Source: Pedobacter sp. ASV17 (GTDB taxonomy: Bacteria; Bacteroidota; Bacteroidia; Sphingobacteriales; Sphingobacteriaceae). From it: a DNA stretch of 50,495 nt. The position numbers and the translations under genes are program-made. The stretch covers positions 1 through 50,495 of the forward strand of contig NZ_JAELTX010000022.1 of NCBI RefSeq assembly GCF_016429065.1, in the 5' to 3' direction. Each line of letters begins with the position of its first letter. Positions within the stretch are counted from its first letter, which is position 1. Shown here in pieces: positions 7,941 through 16,942 of the stretch. The notes beneath the pieces are model-generated. The model was not told where the DNA came from. It ran no database searches and worked only from the letters and a program-made list of their open reading frames with translations.

Positions 7941-10313
7941 CTATTTCATATAAACGTAAGTAATACCATCTCCACCTCTATCCAAATGCTCATCTTCCAT
8001 GCGGTCTACCTGTTTGTAGTATTGCTTTAAATGGGTCCTGATCAATTTTCGTAAAATACCGTCGCCTTTACCGTGTATAATTTTAATGGATGGAAAACCT
8101 AGCATTACAGCTTTGTCCATGTAATTCTCTAATTCCTGTAAAGCCACTTCACCACGCATACCACGCAAGTCAAGTTCGGCCCTAAAGTTGCTCACGGCAT
8201 CACTTAAGTTATTGGTAAATGAAGTACGCTGCACTAGCTTTTTCACCTGTCGGTTACTAATTTTTTGTACTCGGTTACGTTTTACTACCGAACGCAAATC
8301 ACCAAAAGCAACCACTAAGTTATTCTTATTGATTTCTAAAATTTGTCCAGTATTTTCGGTGCCAAGCAATTGAACCCAGTCTCCAACTTCAATTTCAGTA
8401 TCATCAAATTCTATCACAGGTTTCGGCTCTGGCTTTACTTCATTTTTAGCCAGTCCTTGCTTTAGGTTCTGCCTAATTTCTCGGGTAGCTTCCCTATCAG
8501 CCTGTTTCTTTTTAATTTGCGCAATGGTATTTTCTACCAGCTTATTGGCATCTTTAATGATATTTTGAGCCTCTACTTTCGCGTCTTTAATCAACGTTTT
8601 CTTATTCTCCTCTAGAAAAGATTTTTGCTTTTCATTTTCAGAAAGCAGCTGGTTCAACTTATTCTGTTGATTGGCCAGTTTCACCTTGGTTTCGTGCACT
8701 TGGCGTTTTTCCCGCTCCAAGTTCACCAATAAGCTATCGATACTATTTTGGTTGGTCCCAATCTTTTGTCTCGCCAATGCTAATACTTCCTTTTGCAAGC
8801 CAATGTTTTGGGCAATTTCAAAAGCATAAGAACTTCCAGGCTTTCCAATATCTAAAATATAAAGAGGCTTCATCTTGCCATTGTCAAATAACATGGATGC
8901 ATTTTCCAGTCCTTCGGTATCGCCAGCAAAAAGTTTAAGGTTAGAATAGTGGGTGGTAATTACACCTCGCACCTTTTTTTGATTAAGTACCTCAAGTACC
9001 GCCTCGGCCATAGGTCCGCCAAACTGCGGATCGGTTCCTGTTCCAAACTCATCAATTAGCACTAAGGTCTTAGGATTGGCATGTTCTACAAAATAGCGCA
9101 TCTTTTTCAAGTGTGCACTGTAGGTACTTAAGTCCGATTCTATGGACTGGTCGTCACCTATATCTGCAAAAATCTGATTGAAAATTCCCATTTCGCTATG
9201 CTCGTCCGCAGGTACCAATAAACCTGTTTGCAACATCATCTGCAAAAGTCCAACGGTTTTCATACAAACCGATTTACCACCCGCATTAGGTCCCGAAACC
9301 AACACAATCCGCATGCCTTCATTTAAGTGGATGTTTAAAGGCACTACGCTTTTTTGATCATTGGCAAAGGATAGTAACAGTAAAGGGTGTTGGGCATTGA
9401 TCAACTTTGTTTTAGGTTCCTTTACCAATACGGGCATATGGGCACCAATTTTTATGGCGAACAAAGCTTTTGCCCTTACAAAATCTAACTTGGTTAAAAA
9501 TCCGTGATACGAAAGTAATATCGGAATATATGGCCTAAGTTCAGTGGTAGTGGCTATTAGGATACGAATAATCTCTCTGCGTTTATCAAATTCCAGATCA
9601 CGGAGTTTGTTATTTAGCGTAAAAACTTCTTCTGGCTCCAAATAAACTGTTTGTCCGCTGGCGGACTCATCGTGGATAAAGCCTTTGATTTTACGTTTGT
9701 TCTCAGCTAAAATTGGAATACACATCCTCCCATCACGAATGGTCAAACTACCGTCGGCTACCCAGTTGCTGGCGACGGCACTTTTATAGATGGAATCCAT
9801 CCTTTTACGGACTTCTTGTTCGCCTTTGGAAATGGCAGTACTGATTTCCAATAGTGTTGTTGAGGCGTTGGGCTTAATTTTACCCTTCGCATCCAGTACC
9901 GTTTCTATTTTTCTAAGAATGTCCCGTTCAATGGGCAGATGTTCAAATAGTGCTTCCAAACTAGGATAAACCTCTTTACGCTCATCAAAAAAGCGGATTA
10001 CAGAAAATACCGTTTGCAGGGAAGTGTATATCTTGAACAGCTCCTCTTCTACTAAGTAACTGCCTTCTACTTTAATTTTATCAGCCAGCACTTTAATATC
10101 AAAAAAAGTACTGATCTGTAGGGGTTCCTGATTTTCCAGGATACTTTTAAACTCTTTGGTTTGGCGCAAAAACTTGTCAATTTGGTCGTGCTTGGTCATT
10201 ACCTGCATCTTATCAACCAAGTTTTGCCCCATGGTGCTTAGGCAATAATCGCGCACCAATTGCCTTACTTCGTTAAAACCTAATCTCTCTTCGCAATTTT
10301 CAGGGTACAGCAT
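7941..10313 (-). CDS. mutS2: Endonuclease MutS2 / ribosome-rescue ATPase MutS2
   Basis: A 790-aa protein. Walker A GPNAGGKS is at residues 341-348 and Walker B LVLIDEFGTGTDP near 425. A long charged coiled coil spans about 510-620. A C-terminal Smr nuclease domain carries ELDLRGMRG (near 717) and HGKGDGILR (near 758). MutS2 lacks the mismatch-binding domains of MutS. It has been linked to suppression of recombination and, in Bacillus, to splitting collided ribosomes. It lies between a DUF4296 lipoprotein gene (2 bp upstream) and a Crp/Fnr gene (3 bp downstream), so the three are almost certainly cotranscribed. Confidence 0.95.
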   Translation of the reverse strand: MLYPENCEERLGFNEVRQLVRDYCLSTMGQNLVDKMQVMTKHDQIDKFLRQTKEFKSILENQEPLQISTFFDIKVLADKIKVEGSYLVEEELFKIYTSLQTVFSVIRFFDERKEVYPSLEALFEHLPIERDILRKIETVLDAKGKIKPNASTTLLEISTAISKGEQEVRKRMDSIYKSAVASNWVADGSLTIRDGRMCIPILAENKRKIKGFIHDESASGQTVYLEPEEVFTLNNKLRDLEFDKRREIIRILIATTTELRPYIPILLSYHGFLTKLDFVRAKALFAIKIGAHMPVLVKEPKTKLINAQHPLLLLSFANDQKSVVPLNIHLNEGMRIVLVSGPNAGGKSVCMKTVGLLQMMLQTGLLVPADEHSEMGIFNQIFADIGDDQSIESDLSTYSAHLKKMRYFVEHANPKTLVLIDEFGTGTDPQFGGPMAEAVLEVLNQKKVRGVITTHYSNLKLFAGDTEGLENASMLFDNGKMKPLYILDIGKPGSSYAFEIAQNIGLQKEVLALARQKIGTNQNSIDSLLVNLEREKRQVHETKVKLANQQNKLNQLLSENEKQKSFLEENKKTLIKDAKVEAQNIIKDANKLVENTIAQIKKKQADREATREIRQNLKQGLAKNEVKPEPKPVIEFDDTEIEVGDWVQLLGTENTGQILEINKNNLVVAFGDLRSVVKRNRVQKISNRQVKKLVQRTSFTNNLSDAVSNFRAELDLRGMRGEVALQELENYMDKAVMLGFPSIKIIHGKGDGILRKLIRTHLKQYYKQVDRMEDEHLDRGGDGITYVYMK

Positions 10314-10315
10314 AT

Positions 10316-10708
10316 TTATTTTACGGGTTGCGGCGCTGCTTGTTTGGCTGCTTCAGCTGCCGTTTGTTTTTCGTGCTTCTTAATTAAATCTTCTCTACTT
10401 TTGTTGATCTTAGTACTAATCCTATCGTACATTTTCGACAGTAAATCAGGGCGACTGTAATAGTATGCCATACTTTTTGCATGCATAGCCGAATCGATTC
10501 CAAATTTCTTGAAAATGCCTTTGTAGATAGGTGCCGATACTTTCTTGGCACTATCTGGCGTAGGAAAAGACGATACGTAACCGTCTACCACATGGATATC
10601 AAATAATATTTTTTCCATTTCTGCGGGTTGTACAATATCCTTTGGAATACCAGGTTTACAGCCAAAAGCCAACACTGCGCAAAAAAATAGCAACAAAAAT
10701 CTCGTCAT
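10316..10708 (-). CDS. DUF4296 domain lipoprotein
   Basis: A 130-aa lipoprotein (LLLFFCAVLAFGC, Cys at residue 17) with the DUF4296 pattern: a VQPAEMEKILFDIHVVDGYV helix, then IYKGIFKKFGIDSAMHAKSMAYYYSRPDLLSKMYDRI. The tail is rich in Ala, Gln and Lys. This domain is confined to Bacteroidota and its role is unknown; members probably face the periplasm or outer membrane. It is the first gene of the run into mutS2, and its promoter must lie in the 75 bp shared with the divergent yggS gene. Confidence 0.85.
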   Translation of the reverse strand: MTRFLLLFFCAVLAFGCKPGIPKDIVQPAEMEKILFDIHVVDGYVSSFPTPDSAKKVSAPIYKGIFKKFGIDSAMHAKSMAYYYSRPDLLSKMYDRISTKINKSREDLIKKHEKQTAAEAAKQAAPQPVK

Positions 10709-10783
10709 TTCTTTATTAAAACTTCAGCTTTCTTAGCCAAATTAAAAAAGGGTTGTTAATTTTACCTCCAAAAATACTGATAA

Positions 10784-11476
10784 ATGAGCATTGCTGATAA
10801 CTTATTGAAATATAAAAACGAAATTGAGAGCCAAGGTGTCAAGTTGGTAGCAGTTTCGAAGAATCACCCTGCAGATGCTGTAATGGAAGCTTATGAAGCT
10901 GGCCAGCGTGTTTTTGGCGAGAATTTGGTGCAGGAAATGGTAGACAAGCAAGCCCAATTACCAGCTGATATTGAATGGCATTTAATTGGTCACCTACAAA
11001 CGAACAAGGTTAAATACATTGCTCCTTTTGTAAAATTGATTGAATCTGTAGATAGCTTAAAGCTGCTAAAGGAAATAGATAAACAGGCCGCTAAGCACCA
11101 ACGCGTAATTGATTGCTTATTGCAGATTTACATTGCTGACGAGGAAAGCAAGTTTGGATTAGGCTTTGACGAAGCGATTGAACTGTTGCGTTCAGAGGAA
11201 TTTGAAGCCATGAAAAATGTGCGCATTATAGGTTTAATGGGCATTGCTACCAATACGGCGCAAGAGAAACAAACCATTGCTGAGTTTAATGAACTAAAAG
11301 TGCTATTTGATGGCGTGAAAGTGAGTTTTTTCAGAAAAGCGGATTACTTTACGGAAATTTCAATGGGCATGTCGGCTGATTATAAACTGGCCATTGCAGA
11401 AGGAAGTACCATGGTAAGAATTGGTAGCAACATTTTTGGAAAAAGAGTGATTAAACACTGGAAGAATAAGGAGTAA
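10784..11476 (+). CDS. YggS family PLP homeostasis protein
   Basis: A 230-aa PLP-binding protein of the PLPBP/YggS family. The PLP lysine is in KLVAVSKNHP at about residue 26. Other motifs are FGENLVQEM (44-52), WHLIGHLQTNKVKYI (65-79) and a C-terminal SMGMSADYKLAIAEGSTMVRIGSNIFG phosphate-binding segment. Members buffer free pyridoxal phosphate and affect amino-acid metabolism. It diverges from DUF4296-mutS2. The downstream spacer is low-complexity. Confidence 0.93.
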   Translation: MSIADNLLKYKNEIESQGVKLVAVSKNHPADAVMEAYEAGQRVFGENLVQEMVDKQAQLPADIEWHLIGHLQTNKVKYIAPFVKLIESVDSLKLLKEIDKQAAKHQRVIDCLLQIYIADEESKFGLGFDEAIELLRSEEFEAMKNVRIIGLMGIATNTAQEKQTIAEFNELKVLFDGVKVSFFRKADYFTEISMGMSADYKLAIAEGSTMVRIGSNIFGKRVIKHWKNKE

Positions 11477-11603
11477 ATAAGTTGAAAGTCGGAAAGTTAG
11501 AAAGTTTAAAGTTGGAAAGTCGGGAAGTTTAAAATGGAGATTAGTATAACTCAAATAACTAACCACTAACCACTAGTTCCTAACCACTAGTACCTAATAA
11601 AAA
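11477..11603. repeat. Low-complexity spacer built of short repeated words
   Basis: GAAAGTCGGAAAGTT-like words fill the first half, and TAACCACTAGTTCCTAACCACTAGTACC-like words the second. A similar ACTAACCACTAGCTCCTAG word string precedes the methyltransferase at 14240-14265. It has no coding potential. Confidence 0.55.
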
Positions 11604-12074
11604 ATGAATATTAAATTAAGAAGAGCAACTGCCGAAGACTGTCCCCGCTTATTGGAACTGATTATGGAATTGGCCATTTATGAAAAAGCACCACAAGAAG
11701 TGACGGTTACCTTGGAAGAGTTTGTAGCGGCTGGCTTTGGAGAAAATCCAGTATGGAAATCATTTGTGGCTGTTGATGGCGAAAACATCATTGGTCTAGC
11801 GTTGTTTTATGTGAGATACTCCACTTGGAAAGGTAGTCGTTTATATTTGGAAGACTTTTTGGTTACAGAAAGCTATCGCGGGAAAGGCATTGGAAAACTA
11901 CTGTTCGACCGTGTGGTGCAAGAAGCTAAAGAAGGAAATTTTAATGGGATGAACTGGCAAGTACTTGACTGGAACACTCCTGCCATTAACTTTTACGACA
12001 AGTATGGCGCAGGATATGAAAGTGAATGGTTAAATGCTTCCTTTTCCAAAGAACAATTGGAAGCCCTAAATTAA
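11604..12074 (+). CDS. GNAT family N-acetyltransferase, diamine/thialysine acetyltransferase-like
   Basis: A 156-aa single-domain GNAT. It starts MNIKLRRATAEDCPRLLELI, as in SSAT-like enzymes, and has ELAIYEKAPQEVTVT. The acetyl-CoA motif is LYLEDFLVTESYRGKGIGKLL (RGKGIG at about residues 92-97), and the C-terminal NWQVLDWNTPAINFYDKYGA block follows. Similarity to spermidine/spermine and thialysine N-acetyltransferases suggests a polyamine or lysine analogue acceptor, but this is inferred from family resemblance. It is followed 11 bp later by the DUF3298 gene. Confidence 0.87.
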   Translation: MNIKLRRATAEDCPRLLELIMELAIYEKAPQEVTVTLEEFVAAGFGENPVWKSFVAVDGENIIGLALFYVRYSTWKGSRLYLEDFLVTESYRGKGIGKLLFDRVVQEAKEGNFNGMNWQVLDWNTPAINFYDKYGAGYESEWLNASFSKEQLEALN

Positions 12075-12085
12075 ATCTTATAGAT

Positions 12086-12895
12086 ATGAAAAAAATTATC
12101 TTACCCCTAGTAGCTGTTAGTTTGTTAATGGCTTGTAGAAATGAAAACAAGGACAAAAAAGTTGCCCATGTAATTACTGCTGAAAATGACACGCTAACCT
12201 ATCGTTACGATTCGGTAAAGGTGGTAAGTAATAATTTAGTAAAACCAGGTGTAAATGCGGAAGCAGATACGGCAAATGCAGTGGTAAGATATCCAATTTT
12301 TGAGAATGACAGCTTAAACCACTACATCAAAAAACAGGTGTTCGATTACTTCGGGAAAGATGAACATCCTACCGCTTATGAAGATGTGGCCAGTAGTTTC
12401 ATTAGAGGCTATAACGATTTTTATATGCAGAACCCTGGAACAGCTCAATGGTGGTATTTGCTGATTGACATTAAAGTAATGCGTCAATTGCATGATTACA
12501 TTGCCCTCAAGTATATCCATTCTGATTATGCTGGCGGTGCACATGGTAACACCTCTATTTCCTACATCAATTATAACCCTAAAACCAATCAACCTATTGT
12601 ATTAGATTCGTTGATTTTGCCGAATAAAAAAGCTGATTTACTTAAAGTAGCAGAAGGCATCTTCAGAAAAAATGAGAAAATAAGTGCTACAGAGCCATTA
12701 GATAAACGCTACTTTTTTACCAATGGAAAATTCTCCTTGCCAGCAGCATTTTATGTGAGCGATAAAGGCCTGAATTTCCTTTACAATCCTTATGAAATTA
12801 AAGCATACGCCGAAGGAACCACTGAATTGGTTATCCCTTTTACAGCCCTTGGCGGTATTGCTAAACCACAAACCATCTTAACACCTATAGAATAA
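12086..12895 (+). CDS. DUF3298/DUF4163 (RsiV-like) lipoprotein
   Basis: A 269-aa lipoprotein starting at ATG 12086 (MKKIILPLVAVSLLMAC, Cys 17). An in-frame start 60 bp upstream would overlap the GNAT gene and spoil the signal peptide. The central DYIALKYIHSDYAGGAHGNTSISYINYN segment and the C-terminal FYVSDKGLNFLYNPYEIKAYAEG... LVIPF segment are the DUF4163 and DUF3298 hallmarks. The extracellular part of anti-sigma factor RsiV has this fold, where it binds lysozyme. Here there is no sigma-binding segment, so it is probably a periplasmic binding protein. Its stop abuts the aspartate kinase ATG. Confidence 0.82.
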   Translation: MKKIILPLVAVSLLMACRNENKDKKVAHVITAENDTLTYRYDSVKVVSNNLVKPGVNAEADTANAVVRYPIFENDSLNHYIKKQVFDYFGKDEHPTAYEDVASSFIRGYNDFYMQNPGTAQWWYLLIDIKVMRQLHDYIALKYIHSDYAGGAHGNTSISYINYNPKTNQPIVLDSLILPNKKADLLKVAEGIFRKNEKISATEPLDKRYFFTNGKFSLPAAFYVSDKGLNFLYNPYEIKAYAEGTTELVIPFTALGGIAKPQTILTPIE

Positions 12896-14161
12896 ATGCA
12901 GGTATACAAATTTGGTGGAGCATCCATCAAAAACATCGAAGGAATAAAAAACGTTACTCAAATTATACAGTCGTACGGCCCAAAAAACTTATTGGTGGTT
13001 GTATCGGCAATAGACAAAACAACGGACAGGCTGCAAGAATTAGCCTTTGCACACATTAATGGTGATGAAAACCAGCATCAACTGCTTGAAAACATCAAGG
13101 CTTTTCATTTTGATATCATTGGAAAACTGTTTCCAGATACCAAAAATCCAGTGTATAACGATGTCGCCAATACTTTTGTGGAAATTGAATGGCTTTTAGA
13201 GGAAGACGCTGAAGACAGTGCGGACTACCTTTATGACCAAATTGTTTCTATTGGCGAATTGGTTTCTTCCAAAATTATTGCTGCTTATTTGAACCAACAA
13301 GGCACTTTTGCGATTTGGCAAGACGCTAGGAATTATATCCAAACGGATAACAATTACCGAGAAGCAAATGTGCAGTGGGATAAAACCACTCAAGTGATAC
13401 AGAAGCAGTTGCCTAGCTATTTAGAACAAGGTATTGTTTTAACACAGGGCTTTATTGGAGCAACCAGTGAAAATTTCACCAGTACTTTAGGTCGTGAAGG
13501 TTCAGATTATAGTGCCGCAATTTTTAGTGCAGCACTTGATGCCGAGAAAATGACCATTTGGAAAGATGTTCCAGGGGTATTAAATGCCGACCCAAAATGG
13601 TTTGATGAGACAGAAAAAATTCCACAACTCTCCTATCATGATGCCATTGAGCTAACTTACTATGGCGCTACGGTGATTCACCCGAAAACCATTAAACCTA
13701 TACAGAATAAGAGCATTCCTTTGTATGTAAGGTCTTTCATTCATCCAGAAGAAAAAGGCACGGAAATTAGCAGCGAAGTAACCACCATTCCAGTTCCTTC
13801 GTTTATATTCAAGGTTAATCAGGTGTTGTTATCTATTTCGCCTAAAGATTTTTCGTTCATTATTGAAGAAAATTTGAGCCATATTTTTGCCATTCTACAC
13901 AAAAACAAAGTGAAGGTAAACACCATGCTCAATTCGGCCATTAGCTTTTCGGTAAGCGTTGACGAAGACGACCATAAAATTGAGAACCTGATTAACGATT
14001 TATCAGCGGATTTTAAGGTGAAATACAATAAAAACATGGAGTTGGTGACTATACGCTATTACAACCAGCAAACCATTGATAGAGTAACTACCGACAAGAA
14101 AGTTTGGTTAGAAGTAAAAAGCCGTAATACCTGTCAAATGGTGGTGAAGAATAGAGATTAA
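12896..14161 (+). CDS. Aspartate kinase
   Basis: A 421-aa enzyme that phosphorylates aspartate, the first step to lysine, threonine and methionine. The N-terminal MQVYKFGGASIKN is the nucleotide-binding signature (KFGGTS in most relatives). GFIGATSENFTSTLGREGSDYSAA (about residues 182-205) is the Asp-kinase catalytic block, and WKDVPGVLNADPKW follows. The last ~140 residues look like a paired ACT-type regulatory region (LLSISPKDFSFIIEENLSHIF). The start codon directly follows the stop of the DUF3298 gene (TAAATG), so the two are coupled. Confidence 0.92.
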   Translation: MQVYKFGGASIKNIEGIKNVTQIIQSYGPKNLLVVVSAIDKTTDRLQELAFAHINGDENQHQLLENIKAFHFDIIGKLFPDTKNPVYNDVANTFVEIEWLLEEDAEDSADYLYDQIVSIGELVSSKIIAAYLNQQGTFAIWQDARNYIQTDNNYREANVQWDKTTQVIQKQLPSYLEQGIVLTQGFIGATSENFTSTLGREGSDYSAAIFSAALDAEKMTIWKDVPGVLNADPKWFDETEKIPQLSYHDAIELTYYGATVIHPKTIKPIQNKSIPLYVRSFIHPEEKGTEISSEVTTIPVPSFIFKVNQVLLSISPKDFSFIIEENLSHIFAILHKNKVKVNTMLNSAISFSVSVDEDDHKIENLINDLSADFKVKYNKNMELVTIRYYNQQTIDRVTTDKKVWLEVKSRNTCQMVVKNRD

Positions 14162-14268
14162 TTGTAGTATGGTTATCAATTGTGATATTGTTTAATCGCT
14201 ATATGGTTAGTGATTCCGAATAATTCTAATTACTAACCACTAGCTCCTAGTCCCTAATAGCTAAATCA

Positions 14269-15447
14269 ATGAACAAAAATATCCTAGGAAAGGAAGTGCA
14301 AGATTACATCGACAGTCATTTAAATGCTGATGTAAGTAAAATTGTGCTATCAAAATCTCCTTTTCCTGAGGTAAGTTCGGCAGAATTGGCCAATCAAATT
14401 GCATCGAAAAAGAAAGCGGAAAAGAAGCTGCCGACTTGGTTTAAAACGAAAGAGATCTATTATCCGACTACTTTATCCATTGAGCAAACATCTTCCGAAG
14501 ATACTGCTGCATACAAAAGTACTTTGGCTAAAGGCAAATGCCTTATTGATATTACCGCAGGTTTTGGTGTAGATAGTTTTTACTTCTCCAAAAAAATGGA
14601 GGAAGTTTATAGCTGCGAAATCAACGCCGAACTCTCGGCCATTTCTACTCATAATGCTGAATTATTGGGTGCAAAATCTATTCAATGTCTCGCTGTAGAC
14701 GGTTTAGTCTATCTCTCGGAAAATGAAGTAACATTCGACACCATTTATATTGACCCCGCCAGAAGAAGTACTAGTGGTAAGGTATTTAAACTGGCCGATT
14801 GTACACCAGATGTGGTGTCTCATTTCGAGTTATTATTGAATAAAGCCGAACGAATCATCATTAAAACCTCCCCACTATTGGACCTTCAAGCGGGTTTAAC
14901 GGAACTGAAACATGTTTCCGAGATTCACATTGTAAGCGTCAAAAATGAATGCAAGGAGCTGTTGTGGGTAATTGACAGGGATTTTAATACGGAAACAAAA
15001 ATCATTTGTGCTACGTTAAATTCAACCACCAAGCAAATTGAACTGCCCTTACAAGATGACAGTAATGCTATTTTGATGGAAAAGGCAGCAAGCACAGGTT
15101 ACCTATACGAACCCGATGCAGCATTGATGAAAAGTGGCGCTTTTAATGCTATTGCCAATGCATTTGCTTTAACAAAGCTTGGGAAACAAAGTCATTTGTA
15201 TTTCTCCGAAGAGCTCAAACAGGATTTTATCGGTCGCATATTTAAGATAACGCAAATTTATGCCCCTAACGAGCTTAAAAAAGAAAAGAACCTGCAAGGC
15301 AACGTGATCGTTAGAAACTTCCCTGAGCGAGCCGAAAACCTAGTGAAAAAGCTTAAGATTAAACCAAACCAAGAAACGTTTTACCTCTTTACGCAAATAC
15401 AGCAGGAGTATGTAGTGTTTAAGGCGGTAATTGAGCAGTATTATTAA
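14269..15447 (+). CDS. Class I SAM-dependent methyltransferase with THUMP-like domain
   Basis: A 392-aa protein. The SAM-binding motif I is DITAGFGVDSFYFSK (about residues 94-108), followed by VYSCEINAELSAIS and a FDTIYIDPARRS motif IV near 160. This resembles the RNA methyltransferase DPxR/DPAR type. The C-terminal ~100 residues correspond to the THUMP-like domain found in these Bacteroidota proteins. The substrate is probably RNA, but no specific position can be named. Low-complexity DNA precedes the start, and repeat DNA follows the stop. Confidence 0.85.
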   Translation: MNKNILGKEVQDYIDSHLNADVSKIVLSKSPFPEVSSAELANQIASKKKAEKKLPTWFKTKEIYYPTTLSIEQTSSEDTAAYKSTLAKGKCLIDITAGFGVDSFYFSKKMEEVYSCEINAELSAISTHNAELLGAKSIQCLAVDGLVYLSENEVTFDTIYIDPARRSTSGKVFKLADCTPDVVSHFELLLNKAERIIIKTSPLLDLQAGLTELKHVSEIHIVSVKNECKELLWVIDRDFNTETKIICATLNSTTKQIELPLQDDSNAILMEKAASTGYLYEPDAALMKSGAFNAIANAFALTKLGKQSHLYFSEELKQDFIGRIFKITQIYAPNELKKEKNLQGNVIVRNFPERAENLVKKLKIKPNQETFYLFTQIQQEYVVFKAVIEQYY

Positions 15448-15984
15448 AATATTTTGTCATTTCGTGAGAACCACCCCTTTTGCTGTCGAGAGCTCACTAC
15501 CCTATTCTGTCATTCCGAGGGAAGCGTAGCGACGAGGAATCTCTATAGCATTTTCAAAGATTTCTCGGCTGCGCTCGAAATGATGGTAACGTCAAACCTG
15601 TACTGCACAACTCATAGCACGTCATCTCGACCGTAGCGGAGAGATCTTTGGACTATCTAGTTAAATTTTCTATTTACTGCGCTAAATTTGATTCGCCATC
15701 TTTCAGAATAAATCAAAATATTCAAGTAGCAAGTTTTATAAGCATTTTCAAAGGTTTAACTTCGTTGAGCTTCGGTTCTCTACCGAACATTCGGGATCGA
15801 AATGACGGTAACGTCAAACCTGTACTGCACAACTCATAGCACGTCATCTCGATCCCGAATGTTCGGGAGAGAGATCTTTGGACTATTCAATAGTAGTTCT
15901 ATTCATAACCCGAAACTACCGTAAAGAAGGAACCGTACTGCATTAAAAAACAAAAGTCCCGCACCTGCGGGACTTTATATTTTC
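15448..15984. repeat. 537-bp gene-free cluster of GTCAT-TCGA repeat elements
   Basis: Three elements lie in a row. One runs from GTCATTCCGA (15509) to TCGAAATGAT (15575-15584). The second runs from GTCATCTCGA (15621-15630) to TCGAAATGAC (15797-15806). The third, truncated, starts GTCATCTCGATCCCGAATG at 15842. A near-identical stretch of about 50 bp (GGTAACGTCAAACCTGTACT... CATAGCACGTCATCTCGA) occurs at 15585-15630 and again at 15807-15851, about 220 bp apart. Short reading frames in this DNA are not genes. Confidence 0.8.
15945..15976 (-). terminator. Rho-independent terminator of the DUF2795 gene
   Basis: Perfect 11-bp stem: AAAGTCCCGCA (15953-15963), CC loop, TGCGGGACTTT (15966-15976). Read on minus it is followed by TTGTTTTTT. 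It starts 9 bp after the stop of the DUF2795 gene. Confidence 0.9.
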
Positions 15985-16206
15985 TTAATATTCATCTTCA
16001 TTGAAGAAGAAATCATCTTTGGTAGGATAATCTGGCCAAATTTCTTCGATGGTTTCATAAGGTTCACCATCATCTTCCAGAGCTTGTAGGTTTTCAATAA
16101 CCTCTACAGGCGCTCCTGAGCGAATGGCATAATCAATTAATTCATCTTTAGTTGCTGGCCATGGGGCGTCTTCCAAATGTGATGCTAGTTCTAAGGTCCA
16201 ATACAT
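15985..16206 (-). CDS. DUF2795 domain protein
   Basis: A 73-aa acidic protein: MYWTLELASHLEDAPWPATKDELIDYAIRSG..., then PVEVIENLQALEDDGEPYETIEEIWPDYPTKDDF. This is the DUF2795 fold (helical, KDELIDYA... VIENL) common in Bacteroidota as a stand-alone small protein of unknown function. A strong terminator follows. The upstream spacer to the adenosyltransferase gene is 81 bp. Confidence 0.88.
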   Translation of the reverse strand: MYWTLELASHLEDAPWPATKDELIDYAIRSGAPVEVIENLQALEDDGEPYETIEEIWPDYPTKDDFFFNEDEY

Positions 16207-16287
16207 ATCGTTAATAAATTATTAATTCGTCAATTCTATTTTCGCAAAACATGTGAAAAAAATTGAGCTAAGCAAATATTTTTTCTA

Positions 16288-16839
16288 TTATTTTACTCTA
16301 GGCAGCCAAATGTTTTCCACAGCCTTTGCGTCATAGCCTAATTTACGGCCTAATATGAACAAATAATCACTTAATCTGTTCAGGTAAACTGTAACTTTAC
16401 TGTCAACAAAACTGCTTTCAGAAAGGGCTACCGTAAGCCTTTCAGCCCTTCTGCAAACACATCTGGCTATATGGCAATAAGATACCGTCGTATTTCCACC
16501 AGGTAAAATAAAATGCTTTAATTCGGGCAAAACCTCGTTCATCTGATCTATTTCGGTTTCCAGTAAAGCAATATCTTCGTCCAGCAAATCTGGAATTTTC
16601 ATTTTAGATTTTTCAGGATCGGCAGCCAATGAGGCTCCAACCGTAAAAAGCCTGTCTTGTATTTCTTTTAAGATCAATTGGTGATGAGGATCAATTTCCT
16701 GACAACCGATAAGTCCAATGTAGGAATTAAGCTCATCTACGGTACCATAGCTTTCTATCCGAATGTGATGTTTGGCCACACGAGTACCCCCTATGAGGGA
16801 AGTAAGGCCTTTATCTCCTGTTTTGGTGTATATTTTCAT
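16288..16839 (-). CDS. Cob(I)yrinic acid a,c-diamide adenosyltransferase, PduO type
   Basis: A 183-aa trimeric ATP:corrinoid adenosyltransferase that makes adenosylcobalamin. The ATP-binding N-terminus IYTKTGDKGLTSLIGG (residues 3-18) is canonical, as are YGTVDELNSYIG (31-42), HFILPGGN near 108 and CRRAERLTVAL near 130. No cobalamin riboswitch or other B12 gene is visible beside it, so it probably supports salvage. The upstream spacer (16840-16942) has a long imperfect inverted repeat. Confidence 0.92.
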   Translation of the reverse strand: MKIYTKTGDKGLTSLIGGTRVAKHHIRIESYGTVDELNSYIGLIGCQEIDPHHQLILKEIQDRLFTVGASLAADPEKSKMKIPDLLDEDIALLETEIDQMNEVLPELKHFILPGGNTTVSYCHIARCVCRRAERLTVALSESSFVDSKVTVYLNRLSDYLFILGRKLGYDAKAVENIWLPRVK

Positions 16840-16942
16840 GTTTAGAAAGTTAGAAGTTTTAAGTAATAAGTTTTACGTGTGTGGACTGTAGACTAAAATA
16901 AGCGTTTGTATAACCTATAACGTAAAACTTTCAACGTACTAC
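16840..16942. repeat. Spacer with long imperfect inverted repeat
   Basis: AAGTAATAAGTTTTACGT (about 16860-16877) pairs imperfectly with ACGTAAAACTTTCAACGTACTACTT (16919-16943). The similar string CGTAAAACTTACTACTTAAAC recurs in the next minus-strand spacer but one (18090-18112). It may be a dispersed spacer repeat. Confidence 0.5.

Noticed and set aside
15454..15839. Two short plus frames after the methyltransferase
   Set aside because: They consist of GTCAT-TCGA repeat DNA, with no start context or domain.
16207..16287. Cobalamin riboswitch near the adenosyltransferase
   Set aside because: No B12-box or long structured leader was found upstream of the gene at 16840-16942 or in nearby spacers.
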